From contig NZ_FNTD01000004.1 in the NCBI RefSeq assembly GCF_900104815.1, positions 7,501,001 to 7,565,000 of the forward strand: DNA of 64,000 bases. Direction: 5' to 3'. The notes beneath the pieces were generated by a model, which did not search any database, was not told the DNA's origin, and saw nothing but the letters and a program-made list of their open reading frames with translations. The position numbers and the translations under genes are program-made. Positions within the stretch are counted from its first letter, which is position 1, and every line of letters starts with the position of its first letter. The DNA is from Streptomyces misionensis. Its GTDB lineage: Bacteria > Actinomycetota > Actinomycetes > Streptomycetales > Streptomycetaceae. This document shows positions 55,167 to 63,604 of this stretch, one piece after another.

Positions 55167-57538
55167 GCCGTCGCCTCCCTCACCGCGCGCCACACCCGCT
55201 CGGGTGTGCAGGGCATCCGTACGTCGGTCACGCCGAGCGGGCGCAGCGCGTCCACGACGGCGTTGACCACGGCGGGCGTCGAGGCGATCGTCCCGGCCTC
55301 GCCGACGCCCTTGACCCCGAGGGCGTTGGACGTCGCGGGGGTCTCGGTCCGGTCGGTCACGAAGTCCGGCAGGTCGACGGCCGACGGCACGGGGTAGTCG
55401 GCCATGCTGCCGGAGACCAGGTTGCCCTCGTCGTCGTAGACCGCCTCCTCGTACAGCGCCTGCGCGATGCCCTGCGCGAGCCCGCCGTGCACCTGCCCCT
55501 CCACGATCACCGGGTTCACCACCCGGCCGACGTCGTCCACGCAGACGTACGACCTGATCCGCGTCTGCCCGGTCTCCGTGTCGACTTCGACCGCGCACAG
55601 ATGGGTGCCGTGCGGGAAGGAGAAGTTCTCCGGGTCGACCACGTGCTCGGCGTTGATGGACGGCTCCACGCCGTCGGGCAGGTCGTGGTTGGTGAACGCC
55701 TCGAAGGCGATCTCCTGGATGGACCTGCGGGCCTCGGGGGAGCCCTTCACGGAGAACACGCCGTCCCGGAACTCCAGGTCCTGCTCGCTCGCCTCCAGCA
55801 GGTGCGCCGCCACCTTGCGGGCCTTCTCCACCACCGTGGTGGCCGCCCGGTGCACGGCCTCGCCGCCGACGGCCAGCGACCGCGAGCCGTAGGTGTCCAT
55901 GCCCTGCGGGGACGACTTCGTGTCGCCGTGCAGCACCTCGACGTCCTCGAACGGCACGCCGAGCACGTCCGCCGCGATCTGGCTCCAGCAGGTCTCGTGG
56001 CCCTGGCCGTGCGGGCTGGTGCCGGTGACCACCTCGACCTTGCCGGTGGGCAGCATCCGGATGCTCGCCGCCTCCCAGCCGCCGGCCCCGTACCTCAGGT
56101 CGCGCAGCACCCGGCTCGGCGCCAGGCCGCACATCTCGGTGAACGTGGACACGCCGATGCCCAGGCGTACGGGGTCGCCGCGCTCGTTGCGCGCGCGCTG
56201 CTCGGCGCGCAGGTCGTCGTAGCCGAACAGGGCGAGCGCCTTGTCGGTGGCCGCCTCGTAGTCGCCGCTGTCGTAGGTCAGTCCGGCGATCGTGGTGTAG
56301 GGGAACTCCTCGTGCCGGATCCAGTTGCGGCGCCGTACCTCCACCGGGTCCAGGCCCAGCTCCGCCGCCAGCTCGTCCATGATCCGCTCGATGGCGAACG
56401 TGGCCTCCGGGCGGCCGGCGCCGCGGTAGGCGTCGGTGGGGGTGCGGGTGGTGAAGACGCCCGTGCACCCGAACTCGTAGGCGTCCATCTTGTAGATCGC
56501 CGGGTACATGAACGCGCCCAGGATCGGGATGCCGGGCGTGACCAGCATCAGATAGGCGCCCATGTCCGCGATGAGGTCCACCTTGAGGCCGAGCAGCCGG
56601 CCCTCGCGGGTGGCGGCGACCTCGATGTCCTGGATCATGCCCCGGCCGTGGTGGGTGGCGAGATAGCCCTCCGAGCGGGACTCGGTCCACTTCACCGGCC
56701 GCCCCAGCCTGCGGGCCACCGCGAGGGCGAGCGCCTCCTCGCCGTACACCTGGAGCTTGGAGCCGAAGCCGCCGCCCACGTCCGGGGCGATCACCCGCAG
56801 CTTGTGTTCCGGGATGCCGGTCACGGTGGCCAGCATGATGCGCAGGATGTGCGGGATCTGGGTGGCCGAGTACACGGTGTACTCGCCGGAGGCGGCGAGC
56901 GGGGTGACGACGACCGCGCGCGGCTCCATGGCGTTGGGGATCAGCCGCTGCTGGTGGTAGCGGCGCCTGAGGGTGACCTCGGCGCGGGCGCGCACCGCCG
57001 CGAAGCTCTCCCCGGCGGCCAGCGGCCAGGTGTAGCAGCGGTTGGTGCCCTTGTCGGAGTGGACCAGCGGGGCGCCCTCGGCCAGCGCGGCCTCCAGGTC
57101 CAGGACCGGGGGCAGCGGGTCGTAGTCGACCTCGATCGCCTCCAGCGCGTCGGCCGCCGCGTACCGGTCGCGGGCCGCCACGACCGCCACCGGGTCGCCC
57201 GCGTACCGGACCTCCTCCACCGCGATCGGCGGATGGTCGGGCAGCACGATGTCCTCGGTCACCGGCCAGGCGCAGGGCAGCGAGCCCAGTCCCTCGGCGA
57301 GGTCCGCGCCGCTGAACGCCGCGATGACACCGGGGCGTTCGAGGGCGGGGGCGACGTCCACGCGGGTGATGCGGGCGTGCGCCATGGGGCTGCGCAGAAT
57401 GGCCAGGTGCAGCATGCCGGCGACCTGGATGTTGTCGGTCCAGGTGGTCTGGCCGGTGAGCAGCCGGGCGTCCTCCTTGCGCAGCCGGGCGCGGCCGACC
57501 TCCCCGCCGACCTCGCCCGCTACGGCTTGATCGGTCAT
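55163..57538 (-). CDS. coxL: Molybdenum hydroxylase large subunit, CoxL form II
   Basis: 791 aa, complete. Molybdopterin-binding motifs DVGGGFGSK, TEMCGL and GQGHETCWSQIA, and the catalytic Glu in VKGVGEAGTIAS. The active-site loop reads AYRGAGR, the form II signature; true CO dehydrogenases (form I) have AYRCSFR with the copper-binding Cys. So this enzyme probably oxidises an aldehyde, purine or another heterocycle, and not CO. N-terminus LRKEDARLLTGQTTWTDNI is typical. ATGA overlaps join it to coxS and coxM. Confidence 0.93.
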   Translation of the reverse strand: MTDQAVAGEVGGEVGRARLRKEDARLLTGQTTWTDNIQVAGMLHLAILRSPMAHARITRVDVAPALERPGVIAAFSGADLAEGLGSLPCAWPVTEDIVLPDHPPIAVEEVRYAGDPVAVVAARDRYAAADALEAIEVDYDPLPPVLDLEAALAEGAPLVHSDKGTNRCYTWPLAAGESFAAVRARAEVTLRRRYHQQRLIPNAMEPRAVVVTPLAASGEYTVYSATQIPHILRIMLATVTGIPEHKLRVIAPDVGGGFGSKLQVYGEEALALAVARRLGRPVKWTESRSEGYLATHHGRGMIQDIEVAATREGRLLGLKVDLIADMGAYLMLVTPGIPILGAFMYPAIYKMDAYEFGCTGVFTTRTPTDAYRGAGRPEATFAIERIMDELAAELGLDPVEVRRRNWIRHEEFPYTTIAGLTYDSGDYEAATDKALALFGYDDLRAEQRARNERGDPVRLGIGVSTFTEMCGLAPSRVLRDLRYGAGGWEAASIRMLPTGKVEVVTGTSPHGQGHETCWSQIAADVLGVPFEDVEVLHGDTKSSPQGMDTYGSRSLAVGGEAVHRAATTVVEKARKVAAHLLEASEQDLEFRDGVFSVKGSPEARRSIQEIAFEAFTNHDLPDGVEPSINAEHVVDPENFSFPHGTHLCAVEVDTETGQTRIRSYVCVDDVGRVVNPVIVEGQVHGGLAQGIAQALYEEAVYDDEGNLVSGSMADYPVPSAVDLPDFVTDRTETPATSNALGVKGVGEAGTIASTPAVVNAVVDALRPLGVTDVRMPCTPERVWRAVREATA

Positions 57539-58065
57539 GCCGTGACCTCCTCGGTGGCCTGCTGTCCGGAGGTGTCCCGCGCACGGTCGGCGGCTGGGGA
57601 GCCGTCCTGCCGTCCGGACGCGGCGAGCACCGCGCGGACGATGTTCTGGTAGCCGGTGCAGCGGCAGAGGTTGCCCTCCAGGGCGTGGCGCACCTCGTCG
57701 GACGTCGGGTGCGGGTTCTCCCGGAGCAGATCGCGCGCCGCCATGATCATGCCGGGGGTGCAGTAGCCGCACTGGAGGGCGTGCTGCTCGTGGAAGGCGC
57801 GTTGCAGCGCCGTGAACCCGCCGTCCTCCGCCAGACCCTGCACGGTCGTCACCGCGCAGCCGTCCGCCTGGACGGCCAGCACCGAGCAGCTCTTGACGGT
57901 CGCGCCGTCCAGGTCCACGGTGCACGCCCCGCAGTTCGAGGTGTCGCAGCCGATCGGGGTGCCGGTCAGTCCGAGGCGGTCGCGCAGATAGTGGACGAGC
58001 AGCAGTCGCGGCTCCACGTCGTCCTCGTACGTCGTGCCGTCGACGTTCACCTTGATGTGGGTCAT
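57535..58065 (-). CDS. coxS: Molybdenum hydroxylase [2Fe-2S] subunit (CoxS-like)
   Basis: 176 aa. Plant-type cluster motif [12 protein letters not shown] and the second cluster motif CGYCTPGM with [10 protein letters not shown] variable Ala/Gln-rich C-terminus follows. It passes electrons from the molybdenum site to the FAD subunit. First gene of the cox operon on the minus strand. Confidence 0.95.
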   Translation of the reverse strand: MTHIKVNVDGTTYEDDVEPRLLLVHYLRDRLGLTGTPIGCDTSNCGACTVDLDGATVKSCSVLAVQADGCAVTTVQGLAEDGGFTALQRAFHEQHALQCGYCTPGMIMAARDLLRENPHPTSDEVRHALEGNLCRCTGYQNIVRAVLAASGRQDGSPAADRARDTSGQQATEEVTA

Positions 58066-58335
58066 GCGCCCTCCAGACCGTGCGGGCAGGAGACGGAATC
58101 AGCCGGTCCGGCGTGATGTAGGTCACTCTATGACCGTGCCGGAGGCCCGGCGAGTGCTGCGCCCTCCGGTTTGTTGAGCGTTCATCCACCGCCGTCGGCG
58201 GGATCGCCCGGAGCGGTCGTTCGGCGCGCGCGGCGGGGCCGGAACTGGTCTGCTGGGGGAGGGGCGGCCGCCGTACCCCGTGCCGCGCCCCCATCGCCCG
58301 TGCCCGTCGCCCGCACCCTTGCTCCGGAGAGACCC

Positions 58336-59361
58336 ATGAGTAGCTATCGAGTCGCCCAAGTGGCCGCCCCGAACGGCACCTTCGAGCTGGTCGAGCGCGA
58401 GGTGCCGCGGCCGGGGCCCGGCCATGTGCGGATCGCCGTCGAGGCGTGCGGCGTCTGCCACAGCGACGCCCTCTTCGTCGGCGGCGGGCTGCCGGGTGTG
58501 ACGTTCCCCGACGTGCCCGGGCACGAGATCGCCGGGCGGATCGAGGAACTGGGCGAGGGCGTGCGCGAACGCGGCTGGCAGACCGGCGACCGGGTGGCCG
58601 TGGGCTGGTTCGGCGGCAGCTGCGGCCACTGCGGGCCCTGCCGCGAGGGCGACTTCGTCGTGTGCGACAACCTGAAGGTGCCGGGCTGGACCTACGACGG
58701 CGGCTTCGCCGAGAAGGTGATCGCACCCGTCGACGCCCTGGCCCGGATCCCGGAGGCGCTGGCCGCGAGCGACGCCGGGCCGCTGGCCTGCGCGGGCGTG
58801 ACCACCTTCAACGGGCTGCGCCGCAGCCCCGGCCGGCCCGGCGACCTGGTCGCGGTGCTCGGCCTCGGCGGCCTCGGACACCTCGGGGTGCAGTACGCGG
58901 TCGCGATGGGCTTCGAGACCGTGGCGATCGCCCGGGGAGCGCAGAAGGCCGACTTCGCCCGTCAGCTCGGCGCCCACCACTACGTCGACAGCACCTCCGC
59001 CACCCCGGTCGCCGAGGCGCTGCAGGCCCTGGGCGGCGCCAAGGTCGTCCTCGCCACCGCGGGGAACTCCGAGGCCATCTCGGCCACCGTGGACGGCCTG
59101 GCCCCCCGCGGGGAACTGGTCGCCATCGGCGCCGACACCGCGCCCCTGGACATCAGCCCGGCCCAGCTCCTCATGGCCGGCCGCGTCGTCCGCGGCCACC
59201 CGTCCGGCACCTCCAAGGACGTGGAGGACACCATGGCCTTCAGCGTGCTGCACGGCATCCGCCCCATGACGGAGAAGACCCCGCTCGCTGACGCCGACGC
59301 CGCGTTCCAGAAGATGCTGGCCGGGAAGGCGCGGTTCCGGATGGTGCTCACCATGGGGTGA
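58336..59361 (+). CDS. Zinc-dependent alcohol dehydrogenase
   Basis: 341 aa MDR enzyme. Catalytic zinc ligands in ACGVCHSD, GHE and LACAGVTTFNG; structural zinc lobe CGHCGPCREGDFVVC; NAD-binding GLGGLGHLGVQYA. Close to AdhA/NADP-preferring cinnamyl or general alcohol dehydrogenases. ATG after CGGAGAGACCC. Convergent with folD; monocistronic. Confidence 0.93.
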   Translation: MSSYRVAQVAAPNGTFELVEREVPRPGPGHVRIAVEACGVCHSDALFVGGGLPGVTFPDVPGHEIAGRIEELGEGVRERGWQTGDRVAVGWFGGSCGHCGPCREGDFVVCDNLKVPGWTYDGGFAEKVIAPVDALARIPEALAASDAGPLACAGVTTFNGLRRSPGRPGDLVAVLGLGGLGHLGVQYAVAMGFETVAIARGAQKADFARQLGAHHYVDSTSATPVAEALQALGGAKVVLATAGNSEAISATVDGLAPRGELVAIGADTAPLDISPAQLLMAGRVVRGHPSGTSKDVEDTMAFSVLHGIRPMTEKTPLADADAAFQKMLAGKARFRMVLTMG

Positions 59362-59416
59362 GCGGGCGGGGGTCTCTCCCAGGACGGGCTGACGGGGGCG
59401 GGCCGGACCGGTCCCT

Positions 59417-59444
59417 GAGCGCCGGGACGTCGCGCCCGGCGCTC
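59417..59444. terminator. Bidirectional terminator between ADH and folD
   Basis: Perfect 10-bp arms GAGCGCCGGG/CCCGGCGCTC with an 8-nt loop, between the two convergent stop codons. Confidence 0.7.
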
Positions 59445-59458
59445 CGAGCCGTCCTTCC

Positions 59459-60319
59459 TCAGGCCGTCGCGAGGCGGGCGGCGGCCGTCTCCGCGGCCGT
59501 GACCGTCTGCTCCAGCAGCGTCGCGATGGTCATCGGACCCACGCCGCCCGGCACCGGGGTGATCAGCGAGGCCCGCTCCACGGCCGAGTCGAAGTCGACG
59601 TCGCCGACGTTGCCCGGGTTGTAGCCGGCGTCGATCACGACCGCGCCGGGCTTGATGTCCTGGCCCCGGATCAGCCGCGGCCGGCCGACCGCCGCGACGA
59701 CGATGTCCGCCTCGCGCACCGCCGCCGACAGATCCCGGGTGCGCGAGTGGCAGTACGTCACCGTCGCGTCCCGCGCCAGCAGCAGCATGCCCACCGGCTT
59801 GCCGAGGATCGCGCTGCGGCCCACCACCACGGCCCGCTTCCCGGCGGGGTCGACGCCGTACTCGTCGAGCAGCCGCAGGATGCCGCCCGGCGTGCAGGAC
59901 ACGAAGCCCGGCAGACCGAAGCTCATGGTGGCGAAGGAGGCGAAGGTGACGCCGTCGACGTCCTTCTCCGGCGCGATCGCCTCGAACGCGGCCCGCTCGT
60001 CGACGTGTTCGCCCATCGGGTGCTGGAGCAGGATGCCGTGCACCTCCGGGTCCGCCGACAACTCCCGCAGGGTGCGCACCAGTTCATCGGTGGTCGTGGT
60101 GGCGGGCAGGGCCACGTGGCGGGAGGCGATGCCGGCCTTGCGGCAGCGGTTCTGCTTCATCCGGACGTAGGTGACGGACGCCGGGTCCTCGCCGACCAGC
60201 ACGGTGGCGAGACAGGGGACGACGCCGGTGCGCGCCGTGAGTTCCGCGGCCCGGCGCGCGGCGTCCTCCACGATGCGGCGGGCGAGGGCGGTTCCGTCCA
60301 TGAGACGGGCCTGGGTCAT
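59459..60319 (-). CDS. folD: FolD: methylenetetrahydrofolate dehydrogenase/cyclohydrolase
   Basis: 286 aa bifunctional enzyme making 10-formyl-THF from 5,10-methylene-THF for purine synthesis. Catalytic Lys in YVRMKQNRCRKAG, substrate region VDGVTFASFATMSFG, NADP domain GRSAILGKPVGMLL, end segment TPVPGGVGPMT. ATG with AGGAG upstream. Its 5' leader carries a ZTP riboswitch, linking expression to folate shortage. Confidence 0.96.
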   Translation of the reverse strand: MTQARLMDGTALARRIVEDAARRAAELTARTGVVPCLATVLVGEDPASVTYVRMKQNRCRKAGIASRHVALPATTTTDELVRTLRELSADPEVHGILLQHPMGEHVDERAAFEAIAPEKDVDGVTFASFATMSFGLPGFVSCTPGGILRLLDEYGVDPAGKRAVVVGRSAILGKPVGMLLLARDATVTYCHSRTRDLSAAVREADIVVAAVGRPRLIRGQDIKPGAVVIDAGYNPGNVGDVDFDSAVERASLITPVPGGVGPMTIATLLEQTVTAAETAAARLATA

Positions 60320-60350
60320 GCGGCACACTCCTGAGCTGGATCGAGTCTTA

Positions 60351-60420
60351 CGCCCAGGCGCGCGGCATCCACCACGGACCGCTCCCCGGTGGTGCTCCAC
60401 CTCAGCGCCAGTCACGGCCC
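60351..60420 (-). promoter_or_regulatory. ZTP (pfl) riboswitch upstream of folD
   Basis: On the minus strand the leader reads GGGCCGTGACTGGCG, then GTGG-n5-CCACCGGGGAGCGG, a variable linker, and GCGCCTGGGC. These are the conserved elements of the pfl/ZTP aptamer (Rfam RF01750): the 5' domain with internal loop GUGACUGGC, the GGUGG/CCACC stem, the GGGGAGCG strand, and the 3' CGCCUGGGC that forms the pseudoknot with UGGCG. A -10-like TAGTCT lies 7 nt before the first base, so the aptamer seems to start at the transcript's 5' end. AGGAG of folD is 20 nt after it, suggesting translational control by ZTP. Confidence 0.92.
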
Positions 60421-60604
60421 GCGTACAGACTAACCGAGGCGCTCACGGCCGCCGCCGGCGCCGGGCACGCGCCAGCGGAGCCCGCGGGCGCAGCGTCCTC
60501 AGCGCCGACCGCAGCAGGGCCGCGGACACCGGCAGGCTCGCCGCCAAGACCGGCCCCCGCCGCCGGGGCCGCGCCCGTCCCAGGCCCGCGCGGGCCGAGA
60601 ACGA

Positions 60605-60629
60605 CCAGGTCAGCCGGGTGCTGACCTGG
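60605..60629 (-). terminator. Terminator downstream of the NTF2-like gene
   Basis: Perfect 10-bp arms CCAGGTCAGC/GCTGACCTGG with a 5-nt loop, 20 bp past the stop codon on the minus strand. Confidence 0.65.
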
Positions 60630-60648
60630 AACCGCGCAAACCGTCTGC

Positions 60649-61014
60649 CTACTCGTCCCATGCCTGGATCAGGATCTGCCGGGAGATCTTCCCGTCCCGC
60701 AGTGTGATCATGGACTCGGCGAGGACCCGGGTGCCGTCCCCGTACTGGCAGGACTCGGTGAACGCGGCCTGATCGCCCTGGACCACGCACTGGTCCAGCT
60801 TGTGCGTCATGTCGCGGCCGTAGATGTCGTCCAGCAACGCGGCGATCTCACCGCGGCCGTGCAGGACCCGTGGATGGCTCGGCTGGGTGTTGTGGTCGAC
60901 GATGCGGACCTCCGCGTCGTCCGCGTACAGGGCCAGCAGGGAGTTCCCGGTGGTTCCCTCGATGCCCCGGCGCAGTGTCTCGGTGTCGAAGGCGGAGCCT
61001 GTGGCGCTGCCCAT
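60649..61014 (-). CDS. NTF2-like (SnoaL-type) small protein
   Basis: 121 aa with the nuclear-transport-factor-2 cone fold: LLALYADDAEVRIVDHNT, GRGEIAALLDDIYGRD, and the closing strands LAESMITLRDGKISRQILIQAWD. Such proteins can be isomerases, cyclases or ligand binders. ATG preceded by GAGGAGG. Single gene. Confidence 0.88.
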   Translation of the reverse strand: MGSATGSAFDTETLRRGIEGTTGNSLLALYADDAEVRIVDHNTQPSHPRVLHGRGEIAALLDDIYGRDMTHKLDQCVVQGDQAAFTESCQYGDGTRVLAESMITLRDGKISRQILIQAWDE

Positions 61015-61186
61015 GGTGACCTCCTCAAGGCGCTCGCGGCCCGCCGCGCGGCCGGGCCGAAGGGGCCCCTCTACGAGGCTCCTCCGGCCCGGCCACCTCG
61101 GCAAGCGCACGGGGCCGGCTCCGCCTCACGGGTGAGCGGGGGCCACCGCCCGTGTCCGGCCGGGGACCGCCGCCGTTGCTGAGGAC

Positions 61187-61492
61187 ATGAAGTCAACACG
61201 CCGTATCGTCGCCGCCCTCGGCCTCGCCGCCGGGGTCACCGGCCTGGCCGCCCCCCTCGCCAACGCGGCCGACGCGAGCGCCGCGCACACCGGGCGGCTC
61301 AACCCCATGACCGTGCTCGACACGGTCACCGCCGGCGACCTGCCCGCGGAGCAGCAGGCACGGATGCCGAAGGTCTCCGAGCAGCTCAAGTCCCTGAACC
61401 AGGTGAGCGAGCTGAACCGCCTCGGCGAACTGCACCAGATCACCGACCTCGTGGCACCGGTGACGGGCCTGCTGCCGGCCGTACAGGCCTGA
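61187..61492 (+). CDS. Secreted hypothetical protein
   Basis: 101 aa. Signal peptide (about 1-27: KSTRRIVAALGLAAG, cut near ANA-AD). The mature part is about 74 residues, predicted helical, with no Cys: QLKSLNQVSELNRLGELHQ, ending in a hydrophobic VTGLLPAVQA. Resembles small Streptomyces secreted proteins of unknown function. GAGG 3 nt upstream of the ATG. Confidence 0.78.
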   Translation: MKSTRRIVAALGLAAGVTGLAAPLANAADASAAHTGRLNPMTVLDTVTAGDLPAEQQARMPKVSEQLKSLNQVSELNRLGELHQITDLVAPVTGLLPAVQA

Positions 61493-61515
61493 CCCACCGG
61501 CCTGGACCGTCCTCG

Positions 61516-62289
61516 TCAGGCCCGCGTGCTCCCGAGGTGCTCGCCCCGGTCCGCCGCCAGCACCGCCCAGTCCCGCGCCACGGCACGGGCCGAGCCGGCG
61601 CTGGTGCCCGGCGGCAGGCAGCCGGGGAGCGCGCGGATGAGGCCGTCCTCCGGGCCCAGCTCCAGCCAGGTACGCACCCCCTCCCGGTGCAGCAGGGCGG
61701 CCGCGTCCGCGAACCGGGACGGCGCCACGGGCAGCCAGAACCCCGGATCGGCGGTCTCGGCGGCCACCGGGCGGGCGGTGACGTCGGAGACGAGGGGCAG
61801 CCGCGGCGGGCGGGGACGGAGCGTGGCGAGCGTACGGCCGTAGGCGGCGAGGACCTCGCCCGGCGCCCCGTCGCCGCCCGCGCCGTCCAGCAGCCGGGCC
61901 AGCGTGCCGACCGCGTGGCAGGCGTCCGGAAGGGAGAAGACCCCGGCGGCGTACGCGGCGGCCATCCGCCCGGCCGCGTGCCCGAACAGCACATCGGGCC
62001 GCACCCCCCAGCCGCTCAGCAGCCGGTACTGCGCCACCTGGAGCGCGAAGACCGCGGGGCCCGCGAACGGCACCCGGTCCAGCAGCGCCGACGTCCGGGT
62101 GCCGGGGGCCGCGAACATCACGCTCTTCAGCGGCAGTTGCAGATACGGGCCCAGACGCCCGCACACCTCGTCCAGCGTCTTCGCGAACAGAGGGAACGCC
62201 GCCGCCAGTTCACGGCCCGTCCCGGGCGGCGGCGGGTCACCGGCCGAGAACAGGAATGCGGTACGTCCCTTGCGGCCATCAGCGAGCAT
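61516..62289 (-). CDS. Acyltransferase-domain-like protein, catalytic Ser replaced by Ala
   Basis: 257 aa, matching a lone malonyl/acyl transferase domain of a polyketide synthase. Active acyltransferases have GHSxG; here it is [15 protein letters not shown] with Ala-105. The N-terminal PGQG-type motif is SAGDPP and the usual second catalytic His region is not recognisable. So it is probably not a catalyst. No ketosynthase or carrier protein genes are near. The start is uncertain: ATG at 62289 has GGAGG almost touching it; an ATG at 62361 would add 24 residues. Adjacent and convergent to the secreted protein gene. Confidence 0.7.
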   Translation of the reverse strand: MLADGRKGRTAFLFSAGDPPPPGTGRELAAAFPLFAKTLDEVCGRLGPYLQLPLKSVMFAAPGTRTSALLDRVPFAGPAVFALQVAQYRLLSGWGVRPDVLFGHAAGRMAAAYAAGVFSLPDACHAVGTLARLLDGAGGDGAPGEVLAAYGRTLATLRPRPPRLPLVSDVTARPVAAETADPGFWLPVAPSRFADAAALLHREGVRTWLELGPEDGLIRALPGCLPPGTSAGSARAVARDWAVLAADRGEHLGSTRA

Positions 62290-62515
62290 GCCTCCATTGA
62301 GGCACGGCCGGGCAAGCGCACACACCAGGCGATTGCCTGCGGCCCGCAAAGAGATTGCCATCACCGTCGGCCGCCGGCCGGGCGCGGCGGGCTCCGTCCG
62401 GCGGGTACGGCGGCCCACCGGTGGAAAGATCAACGGTCGACGCCGTGGCCCGTCCCGTCCCTGGTCGGACGCGCGTAGGGTCTGCACCGTAAGCAATCGA
62501 TGGAAGGAACGGACC

Positions 62516-63604
62516 ATGGCGCAGGAAGTACGCGGCGTGATCGCACCGGGCAAGAACGAGCCCGTACGAGTCGAGACGATCGTGGTGCCGGATCCGGGGC
62601 CGGGCGAGGCCGTCGTACGCGTCCAGGCCTGCGGCGTGTGCCACACCGACCTGCACTACAAGCAGGGCGGCATCTCCGACGACTTCCCCTTCCTCCTCGG
62701 CCACGAGGCCGCGGGCGTGGTGGAGTCGGTCGGCGACGGCGTCACCGAGGTGGCGCCCGGTGACTTCGTCGTCCTGAACTGGCGCGCGGTGTGCGGCAAC
62801 TGCCGGGCCTGTCTGCGCGGCCGCCCCTGGTACTGCTTCAACACCCACAACGCCAAGCAGAAGATGACCCTCGCGTCCACCGGGCAGGAGCTGTCCCCGG
62901 CCCTGGGCATCGGCGCGTTCGCGGAGAAGACCCTCGTCGCCGCCGGCCAGTGCACCAAGGTCGACCCGTCCGTCTCCCCGGCGGTCGCGGGTCTCCTCGG
63001 CTGCGGGGTGATGGCCGGCATCGGCGCCGCCATCAACACGGGCAACGTCGGCCGGGGCGACTCGGTCGCGGTCATCGGCTGCGGCGGCGTCGGCGACGCG
63101 GCCATCGCGGGCGCCAACCTGGCCGGCGCGGCGAAGATCATCGCCGTGGACATCGACGACCGCAAGCTGGAGAAGGCCCGCACCCTGGGCGCCACCCACA
63201 CCGTCAACTCCCGGCAGTCCGACCCGGTGGAGGCGGTCCGCGAGCTGACCGGCGGGTTCGGCGCCGACGTCGTCATCGAGGCGGTCGGCCGCCCGGAGAC
63301 CTACAAGCAGGCCTTCTACGCCCGCGACCTGGCCGGCACCGTCGTCCTCGTCGGCGTCCCCACCCCGGAGATGAAGCTCGAACTGCCCCTGCTGGACGTC
63401 TTCGGCCGCGGCGGCTCCCTCAAGTCCAGCTGGTACGGCGACTGCCTGCCTTCCCGCGACTTCCCGATGCTGATCGACCTGCATCTGCAAGGCCGGCTGC
63501 CCCTCGACGCGTTCGTCACCGAGACCATCCGACTGGACGAGGTGGAGAAGGCGTTCGAGCGGATGCACGAGGGCGACGTGCTGCGTTCGGTGGTGGTGCT
63601 GTGA
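62516..63604 (+). CDS. mscR: S-(hydroxymethyl)mycothiol dehydrogenase
   Basis: 362 aa class III-like zinc alcohol dehydrogenase. Catalytic zinc in [11 protein letters not shown] and GHEAAG, structural zinc lobe [18 protein letters not shown] motif [14 protein letters not shown]. The segment [12 protein letters not shown] is typical of mycothiol-dependent formaldehyde dehydrogenases (MscR/AdhE2). It oxidises the formaldehyde-mycothiol adduct, protecting the cell from formaldehyde and nitrosothiols. AAGGAAC precedes the ATG; the next gene overlaps by one base. Confidence 0.94.
   Translation: MAQEVRGVIAPGKNEPVRVETIVVPDPGPGEAVVRVQACGVCHTDLHYKQGGISDDFPFLLGHEAAGVVESVGDGVTEVAPGDFVVLNWRAVCGNCRACLRGRPWYCFNTHNAKQKMTLASTGQELSPALGIGAFAEKTLVAAGQCTKVDPSVSPAVAGLLGCGVMAGIGAAINTGNVGRGDSVAVIGCGGVGDAAIAGANLAGAAKIIAVDIDDRKLEKARTLGATHTVNSRQSDPVEAVRELTGGFGADVVIEAVGRPETYKQAFYARDLAGTVVLVGVPTPEMKLELPLLDVFGRGGSLKSSWYGDCLPSRDFPMLIDLHLQGRLPLDAFVTETIRLDEVEKAFERMHEGDVLRSVVVL

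Noticed and set aside
52050..55397. 1115-aa open frame on the plus strand
   Set aside because: Antisense of the coxG-E-D-M genes, which have clear motifs and overlaps; the shadow has none.
55163..58065. Aerobic carbon monoxide dehydrogenase
   Set aside because: The AYRCSFR loop with the copper-binding Cys is missing; AYRGAGR marks form II.
60443..60790. 115-aa frame on the minus strand between folD and the NTF2-like gene
   Set aside because: Arg/Ala-rich out-of-frame reading through the NTF2-like gene and its terminator; no start signal.
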